This document shows, in pieces, positions 31,146 to 39,598 of a DNA stretch of 64,000 nucleotides; the stretch's first letter is position 1; each line of letters opens with the position of its first letter. This stretch comes from Betaproteobacteria bacterium SCN2 (lineage in GTDB: Bacteria; Pseudomonadota; Gammaproteobacteria; Burkholderiales; Thiobacillaceae): positions 219,384 through 283,383 of the forward strand of contig WBSG01000003.1 in NCBI GenBank assembly GCA_008923285.1. Direction: 5' to 3'. A program made the translations under genes and the position numbers. Under the pieces are notes generated by a model. That model made no database searches. It had not been told where the DNA came from and saw only the letters and a program-made list of their open reading frames with translations.

Positions 31146-31724
31146 ATGAAAACAAGTATTGCATTCTTGCTGCTGGCCGTGACGGTCGCTGCCCATGCCC
31201 AAACCAGTGGCACCCCAGGCCCGGTGTCCGAATCCCGGATCGGCGACTTCGTCCTGGCGTGTTTCAACGCCCTCGGCAGCGGCAAATGGCTGGACAATGC
31301 GCGCTGTTACGACCGCACGCAGCTTGCGGAATTCCAGCGCCTGTACCTGCAGCGCAGCGAAGAATCGGCCCCCGGCACAGTGCCGCAGGAGTTCGTCGCC
31401 CATTACAAGGCAGGCATCAGCCTGGACCGGCTGAAAGCGGCCGACCCGGCCGAATTCTTCGCCGCCTTCAACGGCGGCTGGGCTGCGCTGCTGACGCCGC
31501 AGGGACCCTGCAAGTACGGCCCGGCTGGTTTCGCGGTTGCCAGGGTCGAAGCCAACGGGCAGGACAGGTATCTGGTCACCGGCACCACGACGGCGCGCCG
31601 GATCTGCGGCGAAAAGACCGAAGAGACTTCGCGCACGGACACGATTGCGATACGGGTGCGGGATGGCAAGCCATCGGTCGAAATGCCGCAGAGGACGTTC
31701 GAACTGCTCGGGGCCGGCAGGTAA
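31146..31724 (+). CDS. Secreted hypothetical protein, 192 aa
   Basis: ATG 31146 gives a clean signal peptide (KTSIAFLLLAVTVAAHAQ, cleavage after AHA). The mature part has three cysteines (LACFNALG, ARCYDRTQ, ARRICGEKTEE) plus one in QGPCKYG, so two disulfides are possible. No recognised domain; the C-terminal half looks beta-rich. Probably periplasmic. No operon partner is evident. Confidence 0.7.
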   Translation: MKTSIAFLLLAVTVAAHAQTSGTPGPVSESRIGDFVLACFNALGSGKWLDNARCYDRTQLAEFQRLYLQRSEESAPGTVPQEFVAHYKAGISLDRLKAADPAEFFAAFNGGWAALLTPQGPCKYGPAGFAVARVEANGQDRYLVTGTTTARRICGEKTEETSRTDTIAIRVRDGKPSVEMPQRTFELLGAGR

Positions 31725-31813
31725 ATGCCCGCACGAATCGAAATGGCAGCAAATTTTCACAAGATCGAAACGAAATGCGGCCAGCCGCATCAACCAACCA
31801 CAGGAGACCTCCC

Positions 31814-32104
31814 ATGCAAACGCGCAAGGAATACGTAGAGCAGCTCAAGAACAAACTGGATGAATGGAATATCGAGCTCGGCAAGTGGGAAGACAAGGCC
31901 CGCGGCGCGAAGACCGACCTGACCATCGAATACGAAATGCGCATGGACGACCTGCGCAAGAAGCGTGACGAAGCCACCGACAAGCTGAAAGAACTGCAGG
32001 CCGGCAGCGAGGAAGCCTTCAAGGAGCTGAAGGCCGGTGCCGACTCGGCCTGGGCAGCGCTGCGCGAGGCCTTCGACAAGGCCCGCACCCACTTCCAGAA
32101 GTAA
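31814..32104 (+). CDS. Small coiled-coil protein (sll1863-type stress response family)
   Basis: 96 aa, almost entirely charged helix: QTRKEYVEQLKNKLDEWNIE, then heptad-like repeats DDLRKKRDEATDKLKELQAG, ending AWAALREAFDKARTHFQK. This matches the pattern of small 'sll1863 family stress response' proteins; the name says little about mechanism. RBS AGGAGA is seven bases before ATG 31814. Predicted soluble coiled coil. Confidence 0.75.
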   Translation: MQTRKEYVEQLKNKLDEWNIELGKWEDKARGAKTDLTIEYEMRMDDLRKKRDEATDKLKELQAGSEEAFKELKAGADSAWAALREAFDKARTHFQK

Positions 32105-32115
32105 GCGCCTCGGTC

Positions 32116-32141
32116 GGCGCTGCCCGCGCCAGGGCAGCGCC
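32116..32141. terminator. Hairpin between convergent genes
   Basis: GGCGCTGCCC-GCGCCA-GGGCAGCGCC, a perfect 10-bp GC stem between the coiled-coil gene stop and the deacetylase stop. There is no T-run, so it may block readthrough from either side or act with Rho. Confidence 0.6.
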
Positions 32142-32143
32142 GT

Positions 32144-33067
32144 TCACATATCGCACAGCACCTTGATGTGAGCCGTGGCGCTGCGGCCGAGTGCGTGCAG
32201 TTCGTAGCCGCCCTCAAGGGCCGACACAATGCGATTGCCGGCATGGGCGGCGGCGATTTTCTTGATCTCCTGCGTCACCCAGGCATAGTCTGCCTCGACC
32301 AGCTTGAGGCTGGCCATGTCGTCCTCGCGGTGCGCGTCGAAACCGGCGGAAATGAAGACCATCTGCGGCTTGAAACGGTCGAGCGCGGGCAGGAACTTTT
32401 CCGTTACCGCGGCGCGGAAGCCGGCACCGTCGGTATAAGCCGGCAGCGGCGCGGGAATGATGCGATCGCTGACCGTGTCCGCGCCGCAATGCGGATAGAA
32501 CGGATGCTGGAAACTGGAGCACAGCATGACGCGCGGGTCGTGCCTGAAAATGTCCTCGGTGCCGTTGCCGTGATGCACGTCGAAGTCGACGATGGCCACG
32601 CGCTCAAGACCATGATGCTCCAGTGCGTGCACAACGCCGACGGCGACGTTGTTGAACAGGCAGAAGCCCATGGACTGGTTGCGGGTGGCGTGGTGGCCGG
32701 GCGGGCGCACGTTGCAGAAGGCGTTTTCCGCCATGCCCTGCATGACCAGCTCGGTGCCCAGCACCAGGGCGCCGGCCGCGCGCAGGGCTGCCTCCCAGCT
32801 GTGTGGATTCATCCAGGTGTCGGGGTCGACCATGGCCAGGCCCTCGGCGGGCACAGCAGCCTCGATGGCGTCGATGTAGGCTGGGCTGTGGACGCGTTCC
32901 AGCTGCTCGCGGGTCGCGCGCGGCGCATCGTGATGCTGCAGGAAACCGAAGATGTGCGAGGCGATAAGCTGGTCTTCGATGGCCTTGATGCGCGCCGGAC
33001 ACTCGGGATGGCTGCGCCCCATGTCGTGCAGCAGACAGGCGGGATGGCTGATGTAGGCGGTTTGCAT
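32144..33067 (-). CDS. Histone deacetylase family protein
   Basis: 307 aa arginase/deacetylase fold. The zinc and catalytic motifs are intact: RPPGHHATRNQSMGFCLFNN (His-His pair), IVDFDVHHGNGT (Asp/His zinc ligands) and SAGFDAHREDD (Asp ligand). Bacterial members remove acetyl groups from proteins (AcuC-like), polyamines or other small molecules. It is divergently paired, 110 bases apart, with a Pat-like acetyltransferase, which supports a protein-deacetylase role similar to AcuC, but the substrate is not shown by the sequence. Confidence 0.92.
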   Translation of the reverse strand: MQTAYISHPACLLHDMGRSHPECPARIKAIEDQLIASHIFGFLQHHDAPRATREQLERVHSPAYIDAIEAAVPAEGLAMVDPDTWMNPHSWEAALRAAGALVLGTELVMQGMAENAFCNVRPPGHHATRNQSMGFCLFNNVAVGVVHALEHHGLERVAIVDFDVHHGNGTEDIFRHDPRVMLCSSFQHPFYPHCGADTVSDRIIPAPLPAYTDGAGFRAAVTEKFLPALDRFKPQMVFISAGFDAHREDDMASLKLVEADYAWVTQEIKKIAAAHAGNRIVSALEGGYELHALGRSATAHIKVLCDM

Positions 33068-33177
33068 GGTGCGGGTAGCGTAAAGTAATCGGTTTCGGCT
33101 AGGCTATCCGAAAACGTGCCAAAACCGGTCTCGCATCGGCTCCGACAACTTCATTCATTAAAGCAGACACCCGCCCC

Positions 33178-35853
33178 ATGAGCCAGCATTACCTTTCCCC
33201 CCTCTTCTCGCCGCGTTCGGTGGCCGTGATCGGCGCGAGCGACCGCCCGGAGTCGGTCGGCGGGGTGACGTTCAGGAACATGCTGGAAAGCGGCTACCAG
33301 GGCAAGCTGTTCGCAGTGAACCCGCGCCATGCCTCGATCCAGGGCCAGCCTTCCTACCCGGACATCGAATCCATCGGCGAACAGATCGACCTTGCGGTGA
33401 TCGCCACCAAGGCGCACACGGTGCCGGATATCATCGAGGCCTGCGGCAAGCGCGGCGTCAAGGCGGCGGTGATCCTGTCGGCCGGCTTCGGCGAGGCCGG
33501 CACGGAAGGCCGTGCGCTGGAACGCAAGGTACTGGAGATCGCGCACATCCATGGCGTGCGCCTGGTGGGGCCGAACTGCCTCGGCGTGATGCGGCCGTCG
33601 ATCGGCCTCAATGCCACCTTCAGCAAGGCAGGCGCCCGGCCCGGCAATCTCGCGCTGGTGTCGCAGTCGGGTGCGCTGTGCACCGCCATCCTCGACTGGG
33701 CGCGGCCTAATGACGTGGGCTTTTCCAGCATCCTGTCGCTGGGCGTCACGGCCGACGTGGATTTCGGCGAAATCCTCGACTACCTGGTGTCGGACCCGAA
33801 AACCGAAAGCATCCTGCTCTACATCGAAGGCATCCGCCAGGCGCGCAGCTTCATGAGCGCGCTGCGCGCTGCGGCGCGCACCAAGCCGGTGATCCTGGTC
33901 AAGGTGGGCCGCCACGAAGCGGGCTCGAAGGCGGCGCTGTCGCATACCGGCGCGCTGGTGGGCGCGGACGACGTGTTCGACGCCGCCATTCGTCGTGCCG
34001 GCGCCGTGCGCGTGTCCAGCGTGGTGCAATTGTTCGCCGCGGCCAAGGCGCTGTCCACGCGCTTCCGGCCCACCGGCAACCATCTTGCCATCGTCACCAA
34101 CGGCGGCGGGCCGGCGGTAATGGCGAGCGACCGCGCCGCCGACCTCGGCCTCGCGCTGGCAGAACTGGGCGACGATACCCTGCGAAAGCTGGACGAGGCA
34201 TTGCCGCCGACCTGGTCGCACGCCAATCCGATCGACATCATCGGCGACGCCGGCGCCGAGCGCTACCGCCAAGCGGTAACGGCTTGCATGCAGGACGCCA
34301 ACGTCGACGGCGTGCTCGCGATCCTCACGCCGCAGGCCATGACTCATCCGCTCGACGTGGCCCAGGCCATGATCGAGGTCGCCGGCCAGTTCAACAAGCC
34401 GCTGCTGACCTGCTGGATGGGCGAAACCGAGGTCGCCTCCAGCCGCGAGGCCTTTGCCCAGACGCGAATCCCCAGCTTCCGCACGCCCGAGCCTGCGGTG
34501 GAAGTGTTCTCCTACATCTCCGCCTACTACCAGAACCAGAAACTGCTGATGCAGGCGCCGGGACCGCTGTCGCACCATGCCGAGCCGGACGTGGAAGGCG
34601 CGCGCATGCTGGTCGAGAACGCCCTCGCCGAGCACCGCAAGGTGCTGAGCGAAATGGAATCGAAGGCGGTGCTGGCGGCATTCCGCATCCCCATCGCGCG
34701 CTCCATGGTGGCGCGCTCGCCCAACGAGGCCTTGCTGCTGGCCGTGGAGCTGGGCATGCCGGTGGCGATGAAGATCAATTCGCCCGACATCACGCACAAG
34801 TCGGACGCCGGCGGCATCCGACTCAATCTCGGCAATGCCCAGGCGGTGCGCGCGGCCTACCGCGAGATCATCGATTCGGTAAGGGAAAACCGGCCCAACG
34901 CACGCATCGACGGCGTGGTGGTCGAGCCCATGGTGAAGAAATCCAATGGCCGCGAACTGATGGTAGGCGTGACCAGCGACCCGGCATTCGGACCGGTGAT
35001 CACCTTCGGCGCCGGCGGCATCATGGTGGAAGTGCTGGGCGACCGCTCGGTGGCGCTGCCCCCGCTCAACAGCTATCTTGCCAGGGACATGATCCGCGGC
35101 ACGCACGTCGCGCGCATGCTCAAGCAATTCCGGCACATGCCGCCAGTGAACATGGCGGCGCTGGAAAGCGTGCTGTTGCGCGTGTCGGAAATGGTGTGCG
35201 AACTGCCGCACATCCGCGAAATGGACATCAACCCGCTGATCGTCGATGAAACCGGCGCCATCGCGGTGGACGCGCGCATCGAGATTTCCTACCCGCCGGC
35301 CGGCGCCGAGCGCTACGCGCACATGGCCATCCACCCCTACCCCGCGCACCTGGAAAGCCACTGGCAATTGCCGGAAGGCATCGACCTCATCATCCGTCCG
35401 ATCCGGCCGGAGGACGCCGAGATCGAGCAGGCCTTCGTGCGCGGGTTGTCGCCGGAATCCAAGCACTTCCGCTTCGTCAGCGCACTGCAGGAGCTTTCCC
35501 CGTCCATGCTGGCGCGCTTCACGCAAATCGACTACGACCGCGAGATGGCGCTGATCGCCGTGACAGGAAAGGGCGGCGCCGAAACCGAAATCGGCGTCGC
35601 GCGCTACGTCATCAACCCGGATGGCGAATCCTGCGAGTTCGCCCTGGTGGTGGCCGACGAATGGCAGCGCCGTGGCATCGGCCGCCGGCTCATGGATGCG
35701 CTGATGGACATCGCCCGCGAAAAGGGTCTGAAAACGATGGAAGGCGACGTGCTGGCCGGCAACCGCAACATGCTCAACCTGGCGAGCGCCCTGGGCTTCA
35801 GCATCGGCGAAGGCGACGAACCGTCTGTAAAGAAGGTGGTCAAGCGCTTTTGA
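33178..35853 (+). CDS. Acyl-CoA synthetase (NDP-forming)-GNAT fusion, Pat/PatZ-like
   Basis: 891 aa. Order: CoA-binding domain (LFSPRSVAVIGASDRPESVG), succinyl-CoA-synthetase-like domains (LVSQSGALCTAILDW), an ATP-grasp region (about 480-700) and a C-terminal GNAT acetyltransferase (about 732-891; acetyl-CoA loop EWQRRGIGRRLM). This is the architecture of protein lysine acetyltransferase Pat/PatZ. Unlike E. coli PatZ as I recall it (LNTTAG at this place), the synthetase catalytic His is kept here (SHTGALVG, His256), so the synthetase half could be active. Divergent from the HDAC-like gene. Confidence 0.9.
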   Translation: MSQHYLSPLFSPRSVAVIGASDRPESVGGVTFRNMLESGYQGKLFAVNPRHASIQGQPSYPDIESIGEQIDLAVIATKAHTVPDIIEACGKRGVKAAVILSAGFGEAGTEGRALERKVLEIAHIHGVRLVGPNCLGVMRPSIGLNATFSKAGARPGNLALVSQSGALCTAILDWARPNDVGFSSILSLGVTADVDFGEILDYLVSDPKTESILLYIEGIRQARSFMSALRAAARTKPVILVKVGRHEAGSKAALSHTGALVGADDVFDAAIRRAGAVRVSSVVQLFAAAKALSTRFRPTGNHLAIVTNGGGPAVMASDRAADLGLALAELGDDTLRKLDEALPPTWSHANPIDIIGDAGAERYRQAVTACMQDANVDGVLAILTPQAMTHPLDVAQAMIEVAGQFNKPLLTCWMGETEVASSREAFAQTRIPSFRTPEPAVEVFSYISAYYQNQKLLMQAPGPLSHHAEPDVEGARMLVENALAEHRKVLSEMESKAVLAAFRIPIARSMVARSPNEALLLAVELGMPVAMKINSPDITHKSDAGGIRLNLGNAQAVRAAYREIIDSVRENRPNARIDGVVVEPMVKKSNGRELMVGVTSDPAFGPVITFGAGGIMVEVLGDRSVALPPLNSYLARDMIRGTHVARMLKQFRHMPPVNMAALESVLLRVSEMVCELPHIREMDINPLIVDETGAIAVDARIEISYPPAGAERYAHMAIHPYPAHLESHWQLPEGIDLIIRPIRPEDAEIEQAFVRGLSPESKHFRFVSALQELSPSMLARFTQIDYDREMALIAVTGKGGAETEIGVARYVINPDGESCEFALVVADEWQRRGIGRRLMDALMDIAREKGLKTMEGDVLAGNRNMLNLASALGFSIGEGDEPSVKKVVKRF

Positions 35854-35940
35854 AGGGGCTGGCAGCTAGGACTCGGCCTGGCGTGCGGCTATGATTGAGA
35901 AAACTGCAACCATCCGCCGACAGGCCCCCAAGGAGGACTC

Positions 35941-36171
35941 ATGAAAACCTGGCTCATCCCCCTCACCTTGCTGTGCGCTGCAGGCCTGGCCCATGCCGAC
36001 GGCATGCCCGGCGCCACCCCCGCAGCCGAGGCAGCCGCACCGGCCAAAGCCAAGGCACGGACCGCCAGGCACAAGCCGGTGCGCCTGCCCCACGGCGACC
36101 TGCGCCATTGCCTCGACCGCGGCAGCAATGCCGCCATCATCCGCTGCGCGGAGAGACCGACCCGGCGCTAG
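35941..36171 (+). CDS. Small secreted basic protein, 76 aa
   Basis: Signal peptide KTWLIPLTLLCAAGLAHA, an Ala/Pro/Lys-rich linker, then a short ordered tail with two cysteines (RHCLDRGSNAAIIRCAERP) that could form one disulfide. Strong RBS AAGGAGGA before ATG. Similar short proteins with a paired-Cys tail are common in betaproteobacteria; function unknown. Confidence 0.65.
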   Translation: MKTWLIPLTLLCAAGLAHADGMPGATPAAEAAAPAKAKARTARHKPVRLPHGDLRHCLDRGSNAAIIRCAERPTRR

Positions 36172-36199
36172 CGCGCCCGACGCCTGATGGCGGTGAGAC

Positions 36200-36577
36200 T
36201 CATTGCCTGTCCGGTGCGTCAGCAGGATCGATGCCCTCGACCTGGGGAATGGCCTTGCGCGGATGCTGTCTGACGGCGCGCTTGAGCTTGTCGTCCGATG
36301 CCGGGCCGTGCACGCTGCTTTGCTGTATAGGCTGATCCAGTATTGCGCTCAGCGCTTCGGACGCCCCGTGATCGATCTCGGCTTCGGCCAGCAGCCAGTC
36401 CTCGACATCGTGCCCGTCGCAGCAGCCGCGGGCCAGATAGCGGTAGTAGGCCGCTTCACGGATCATGCCTTCGCGCTCTTCCAGGGTAAGGTAGCCGCGC
36501 CAAGTGACACCCTCAGCATCGGGGCCGTTCTCTGCATTGCGTGGTAGTCCTGACATTGACCGAGTCTCCATAAGCAA
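36200..36577 (-). CDS. DUF2934 domain protein
   Basis: 125 aa (118 from the second in-frame ATG, SGLPRNAENG). The DUF2934 core is clear: EEREGMIREAAYYRYLARGC followed by DVEDWLLAEAEID. DUF2934 proteins are small, soluble, often found in soil and water proteobacteria; function unknown. The C-terminus is polar and probably disordered. Confidence 0.75.
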   Translation of the reverse strand: MLMETRSMSGLPRNAENGPDAEGVTWRGYLTLEEREGMIREAAYYRYLARGCCDGHDVEDWLLAEAEIDHGASEALSAILDQPIQQSSVHGPASDDKLKRAVRQHPRKAIPQVEGIDPADAPDRQ

Positions 36578-36686
36578 AAAAGAAAGACCTCTCCTCCAGC
36601 CTGACGCACACCGCGCCCCTGGGTCCGTTATTTGTTCGCTTCTGCCCGCCTGCGGCGGCGGCTCTTATGTTTATAGCAAACGTGCT

Positions 36687-37598
36687 TCATTCAGCGTGTG
36701 GCCCGTTCGGCGGCAATCTCCCCACCTCGATCGCCAGGCCTTCCTGCGCCCGAACCACCGCTTCCGCCCGCTGCCAGTCGATGTCCTGGCCAAGGCCATG
36801 GATTTCGGCCAGGTCCCGCACGCTCCGCATCGGATCGATGCCTTTCTGATAAATGTCAGGATGGACTTCGAGCAGGATGCGGCCGTCTTCCACCTGAGCC
36901 AGCAGCACGGGCTGATAAACCAGACGGCCGCGGGTTCCCGCCCCGACCTTGTCATAGAGGTCGGCGATGTCGTCCGGATGCAGGCGGATGCAACCGTGGC
37001 TGCGGAAGCGATAGACGCTCGCAGGCGCGGTGGTGCCGTGAATCCCGTAGCCCCAGAGATTCAGGCCCAGCCAGTGCGCGCCCAGCGGATTGTCCGGGCC
37101 GGGCGGCACATGCTGCCGCACGGCTTTCTGTTCGCGGCGCATTTCCTCCTGGATGGATTCCGGCACCACCCAGCACTTGTGCGTTTCCTGCGAAGCAATG
37201 CGGAATTCGCCCTCTGGCGTCGGCCAGTCCGGCCTGCCCAGGCCAACCGGATAGGCGGAAACGGGCTCGCCCCTGACGAACAGGAACAGCATGCGCTGGG
37301 GGATGTTGATGAGGATGCCCTGGTCGATTCCCGCAGGCACGATGTGGGGATTGTGGATGCGCAGGAGGCGGCCGGCCTGGACCCGGTTTTCGTCGACGAT
37401 GCCGTTGTGCCGGGCGATCAGCCTGTAATCCACGCCGAAACGGGCGCCGATGCCGATGAGGGTATCGCCGGGCCAGACCATGTACCAGTTGTCGCCGCCC
37501 GCCACCCTGGCAGACAGCGGCGGCGCGCCGGCGAGGACGGCGCAGCCGATTGCGGCGAGAAATGCTGCGAGCAGCCTGCGTGCGGCCATCCCCATCAA
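36687..37598 (-). CDS. L,D-transpeptidase with LysM domain (YkuD family)
   Basis: 303 aa. Signal peptide (RRLLAAFLAAIGCAVLAGAP), a LysM domain (about residues 37-85, YMVWPGDTLIGIGARFGVDY), then the YkuD domain with the active-site motif HGTTAPASVYRFRSHGCIRL ending in SHGCIRL (catalytic His and Cys). Such enzymes form 3-3 peptidoglycan cross-links or attach outer-membrane lipoproteins. Single gene, divergent from the DUF1993 gene. Confidence 0.94.
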   Translation of the reverse strand: MMGMAARRLLAAFLAAIGCAVLAGAPPLSARVAGGDNWYMVWPGDTLIGIGARFGVDYRLIARHNGIVDENRVQAGRLLRIHNPHIVPAGIDQGILINIPQRMLFLFVRGEPVSAYPVGLGRPDWPTPEGEFRIASQETHKCWVVPESIQEEMRREQKAVRQHVPPGPDNPLGAHWLGLNLWGYGIHGTTAPASVYRFRSHGCIRLHPDDIADLYDKVGAGTRGRLVYQPVLLAQVEDGRILLEVHPDIYQKGIDPMRSVRDLAEIHGLGQDIDWQRAEAVVRAQEGLAIEVGRLPPNGPHAE

Positions 37599-37680
37599 AA
37601 CGCCGAATCTCCCTGTGTTAGGCTAAGCTTTGTATAGCTTGCTTGTCATTCTCCCTCAAGGCAATTTCAGGAGCGTCCAT

Positions 37681-38187
37681 ATGGCAGTTTCGATGTACCA
37701 GGTTTCGGTGCCGGTATTCACCCGCATGCTGAGCAATCTGATCGCGATTCTCGAAAAAGCTGAATCACATTGCGCGCAAAGGAAAATCGACCCGGCCGCG
37801 TTGATCGGTTTCCGCTTCTACCCCGACATGTACCCGTTCTCCAAGCAGATCCAGATCGCCACCGACGCGGCAAAAAACGGCAGCGCCTATCTGGCCGGTG
37901 CGGAACCTCCGAGATCGGAGAGTGTCGAACAGACCTTTGCGGAGCTTATCGAACGCGTGAAGAAGACCATCGACTACGTGAACGGCTTCAGCCCGGAGCA
38001 GATCGACGGCAGTGAGGAAAGGGAGATCAGCATACGGCGCGGGGAGACCACGCTGACCTACAAGGGTCAGGAATATCTGCTCAACCGCGTGCTGCCGAAT
38101 TTCTTTTTCCACATCACCACGGCCTACGACATGCTGCGCCATAATGGAGTAGAACTGGGAAAGAAAGACTATCTGGGAAACCGGTAG
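37681..38187 (+). CDS. DUF1993 family protein
   Basis: 168 aa from ATG 37681, preceded by AGGAGCG. Features of DUF1993: YQVSVPVFTRMLSNL, DMYPFSKQIQIATDAAKN, YLLNRVLPNFFFHITTAYDMLRHNG (quoted by its first part NRVLPNFFFHITTAYDML) and a C-terminal G-x-KDYLG. These are DinB-like four-helix proteins of unknown function. The frame is open upstream, but those residues do not resemble the family. Confidence 0.85.
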   Translation: MAVSMYQVSVPVFTRMLSNLIAILEKAESHCAQRKIDPAALIGFRFYPDMYPFSKQIQIATDAAKNGSAYLAGAEPPRSESVEQTFAELIERVKKTIDYVNGFSPEQIDGSEEREISIRRGETTLTYKGQEYLLNRVLPNFFFHITTAYDMLRHNGVELGKKDYLGNR

Positions 38188-38272
38188 CCCCGGCAAGGCA
38201 ACAATGACTGTCCGCACGATCCGCCCGGCGTTCAACCGGTGACGATGCGGCTCACTTGAGGACAATTTAAAC

Positions 38273-38911
38273 TTGGCAAGCGCAAAACCCCCTTTACTGT
38301 GGTTCTTCACCGACCCCATGTGCTCATGGTGCTGGGGTTTCACCCCGGTGATCGAAGCGGTGCGGGAGGAGTATCTTCCCCGCCTAGACGTCGAACTGGT
38401 GCTGGCCGGCCTGCATCCGGACGAGACCGAACCGATCTCCGACGTCGAGCGCCAGGACATTTTCCATGAATGGCATCAGGTACATGAACGCAGCGGCCAG
38501 GCTTTCGATTTCGAGCATGCCGCCCTGCCAGGCTTCATTTGCAACTCCGAGCCGCCCTGCCGCGCAGTGCTCGCCGCCGCCAGCCTGGACCAGAAGCTGG
38601 GCTTCCAGATGATCAAGGCCATCCAGTCGACTTTCTTCGCCCATGGGCGCGACGTGACCGAGACCGACGTCCTCGCCGACATCGCGGTGGAACTCGGGCT
38701 CGACCGCGACGCTTTCCTGAAGGCATTCGAATCGGATGAGGTGCGCTCCATGACCCAGGCGCAATTCATCCAGACACGCAAGATGGGCGTGCGCGGCCTG
38801 CCGGCGCTGATCCTGCAGCAGGGCGACGAGATGCATCACATCTGCAACAGCTGGCAGTCGCTTGTGAAAATCCGTTCGGAACTCGATGCCAAGCTGGGGA
38901 AGCCGAACTGA
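38273..38911 (+). CDS. DsbA family thioredoxin-like protein (first of a tandem pair)
   Basis: 212 aa. Active site CSWC in FFTDPMCSWCWGFTPVIE and the cis-Pro loop MGVRGLPALILQQGD identify a DsbA/FrnE-type thioredoxin fold. There is no signal peptide, so it should be cytoplasmic, like FrnE-type oxidoreductases. The TTG at 38273 is the only reasonable start, with GAGGA nine bases before it. A paralogue with roughly 55% identical residues follows 60 bases downstream. Confidence 0.85.
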   Translation: MASAKPPLLWFFTDPMCSWCWGFTPVIEAVREEYLPRLDVELVLAGLHPDETEPISDVERQDIFHEWHQVHERSGQAFDFEHAALPGFICNSEPPCRAVLAAASLDQKLGFQMIKAIQSTFFAHGRDVTETDVLADIAVELGLDRDAFLKAFESDEVRSMTQAQFIQTRKMGVRGLPALILQQGDEMHHICNSWQSLVKIRSELDAKLGKPN

Positions 38912-38971
38912 GACAACCCCGGGCCCGGCGCGGACAATCCGCCTGCCCGTCTGCGGCTTTGCCGCAGGATC

Positions 38972-39598
38972 ATGAACGCGCCGCTGCTCTGGTACTTCGC
39001 CGACCCGATGTGTTCGTGGTGCTGGGGATTCGCGCCCACAATCGAGACGCTGCGGGAAACATATCGTCAGCGCCTGAAAATCGCACTGGTGCTGGGCGGG
39101 CTGCGTTCGGACAGTATTCCGCAATCGCACGCACAGCGTGAAGAAATCCTGCATCACTGGCGCGAGGTGCACGCACGCAGCGGCCAGCCATTCCGCTTCG
39201 AGGGCGCCATGCCCGCGGGCTTCGTCTATGACAGCGAGCCACCCTGCCGTGCCGTGCTGACCGCAGGCAGCCTCGACGCGGAACTGACGTTTCCCATGTA
39301 CAGGACGATCCAGTCGGCATTCTATGCCGAGGGCCGCGACGTGACCCGGCCCGACATCCTCGCCGACCTCGCCGCAGACCTGGGCCTTGATCGCAGCGCA
39401 TTCATGCGGGCTTTCGATTCCGATGAGCTGCGCGTCAGGGTCAAGGCACATTTCAGCCATGCGCGTCAGGCGGGTGTGCGCGGCTTTCCGACGCTGATCC
39501 TGCAGCAGGGCGACAAACTGCATCTCGTCAGCCACGGCTGGCAACCGCTGGCGCAGATACGCAGCCGTCTGGAGACGCAGCTGGATGGCGCGGGCTGA
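38972..39598 (+). CDS. DsbA family thioredoxin-like protein (second of a tandem pair)
   Basis: 208 aa, same organisation as its neighbour: LLWYFADPMCSWCWGFAPTI with CSWC, SEPPCRAVLTAGSLD and cis-Pro AGVRGFPTLILQQGD. Cytoplasmic by lack of signal peptide. A local duplication with divergence is the simplest history. Its end overlaps the start of the amidohydrolase gene by 14 bases. Confidence 0.88.
   Translation: MNAPLLWYFADPMCSWCWGFAPTIETLRETYRQRLKIALVLGGLRSDSIPQSHAQREEILHHWREVHARSGQPFRFEGAMPAGFVYDSEPPCRAVLTAGSLDAELTFPMYRTIQSAFYAEGRDVTRPDILADLAADLGLDRSAFMRAFDSDELRVRVKAHFSHARQAGVRGFPTLILQQGDKLHLVSHGWQPLAQIRSRLETQLDGAG

Noticed and set aside
32116..32141. Rho-independent terminator in the strict sense
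   Set aside because: The stem is perfect but no T-run follows on either strand; it is listed only as a hairpin likely to limit readthrough.
33151..35526. A 791-codon open frame antisense to the Pat-like gene
   Set aside because: It is the antisense shadow of a GC-rich gene: His/Arg/Ala/Val-rich, no domain, no RBS, and wholly inside a well-supported gene.
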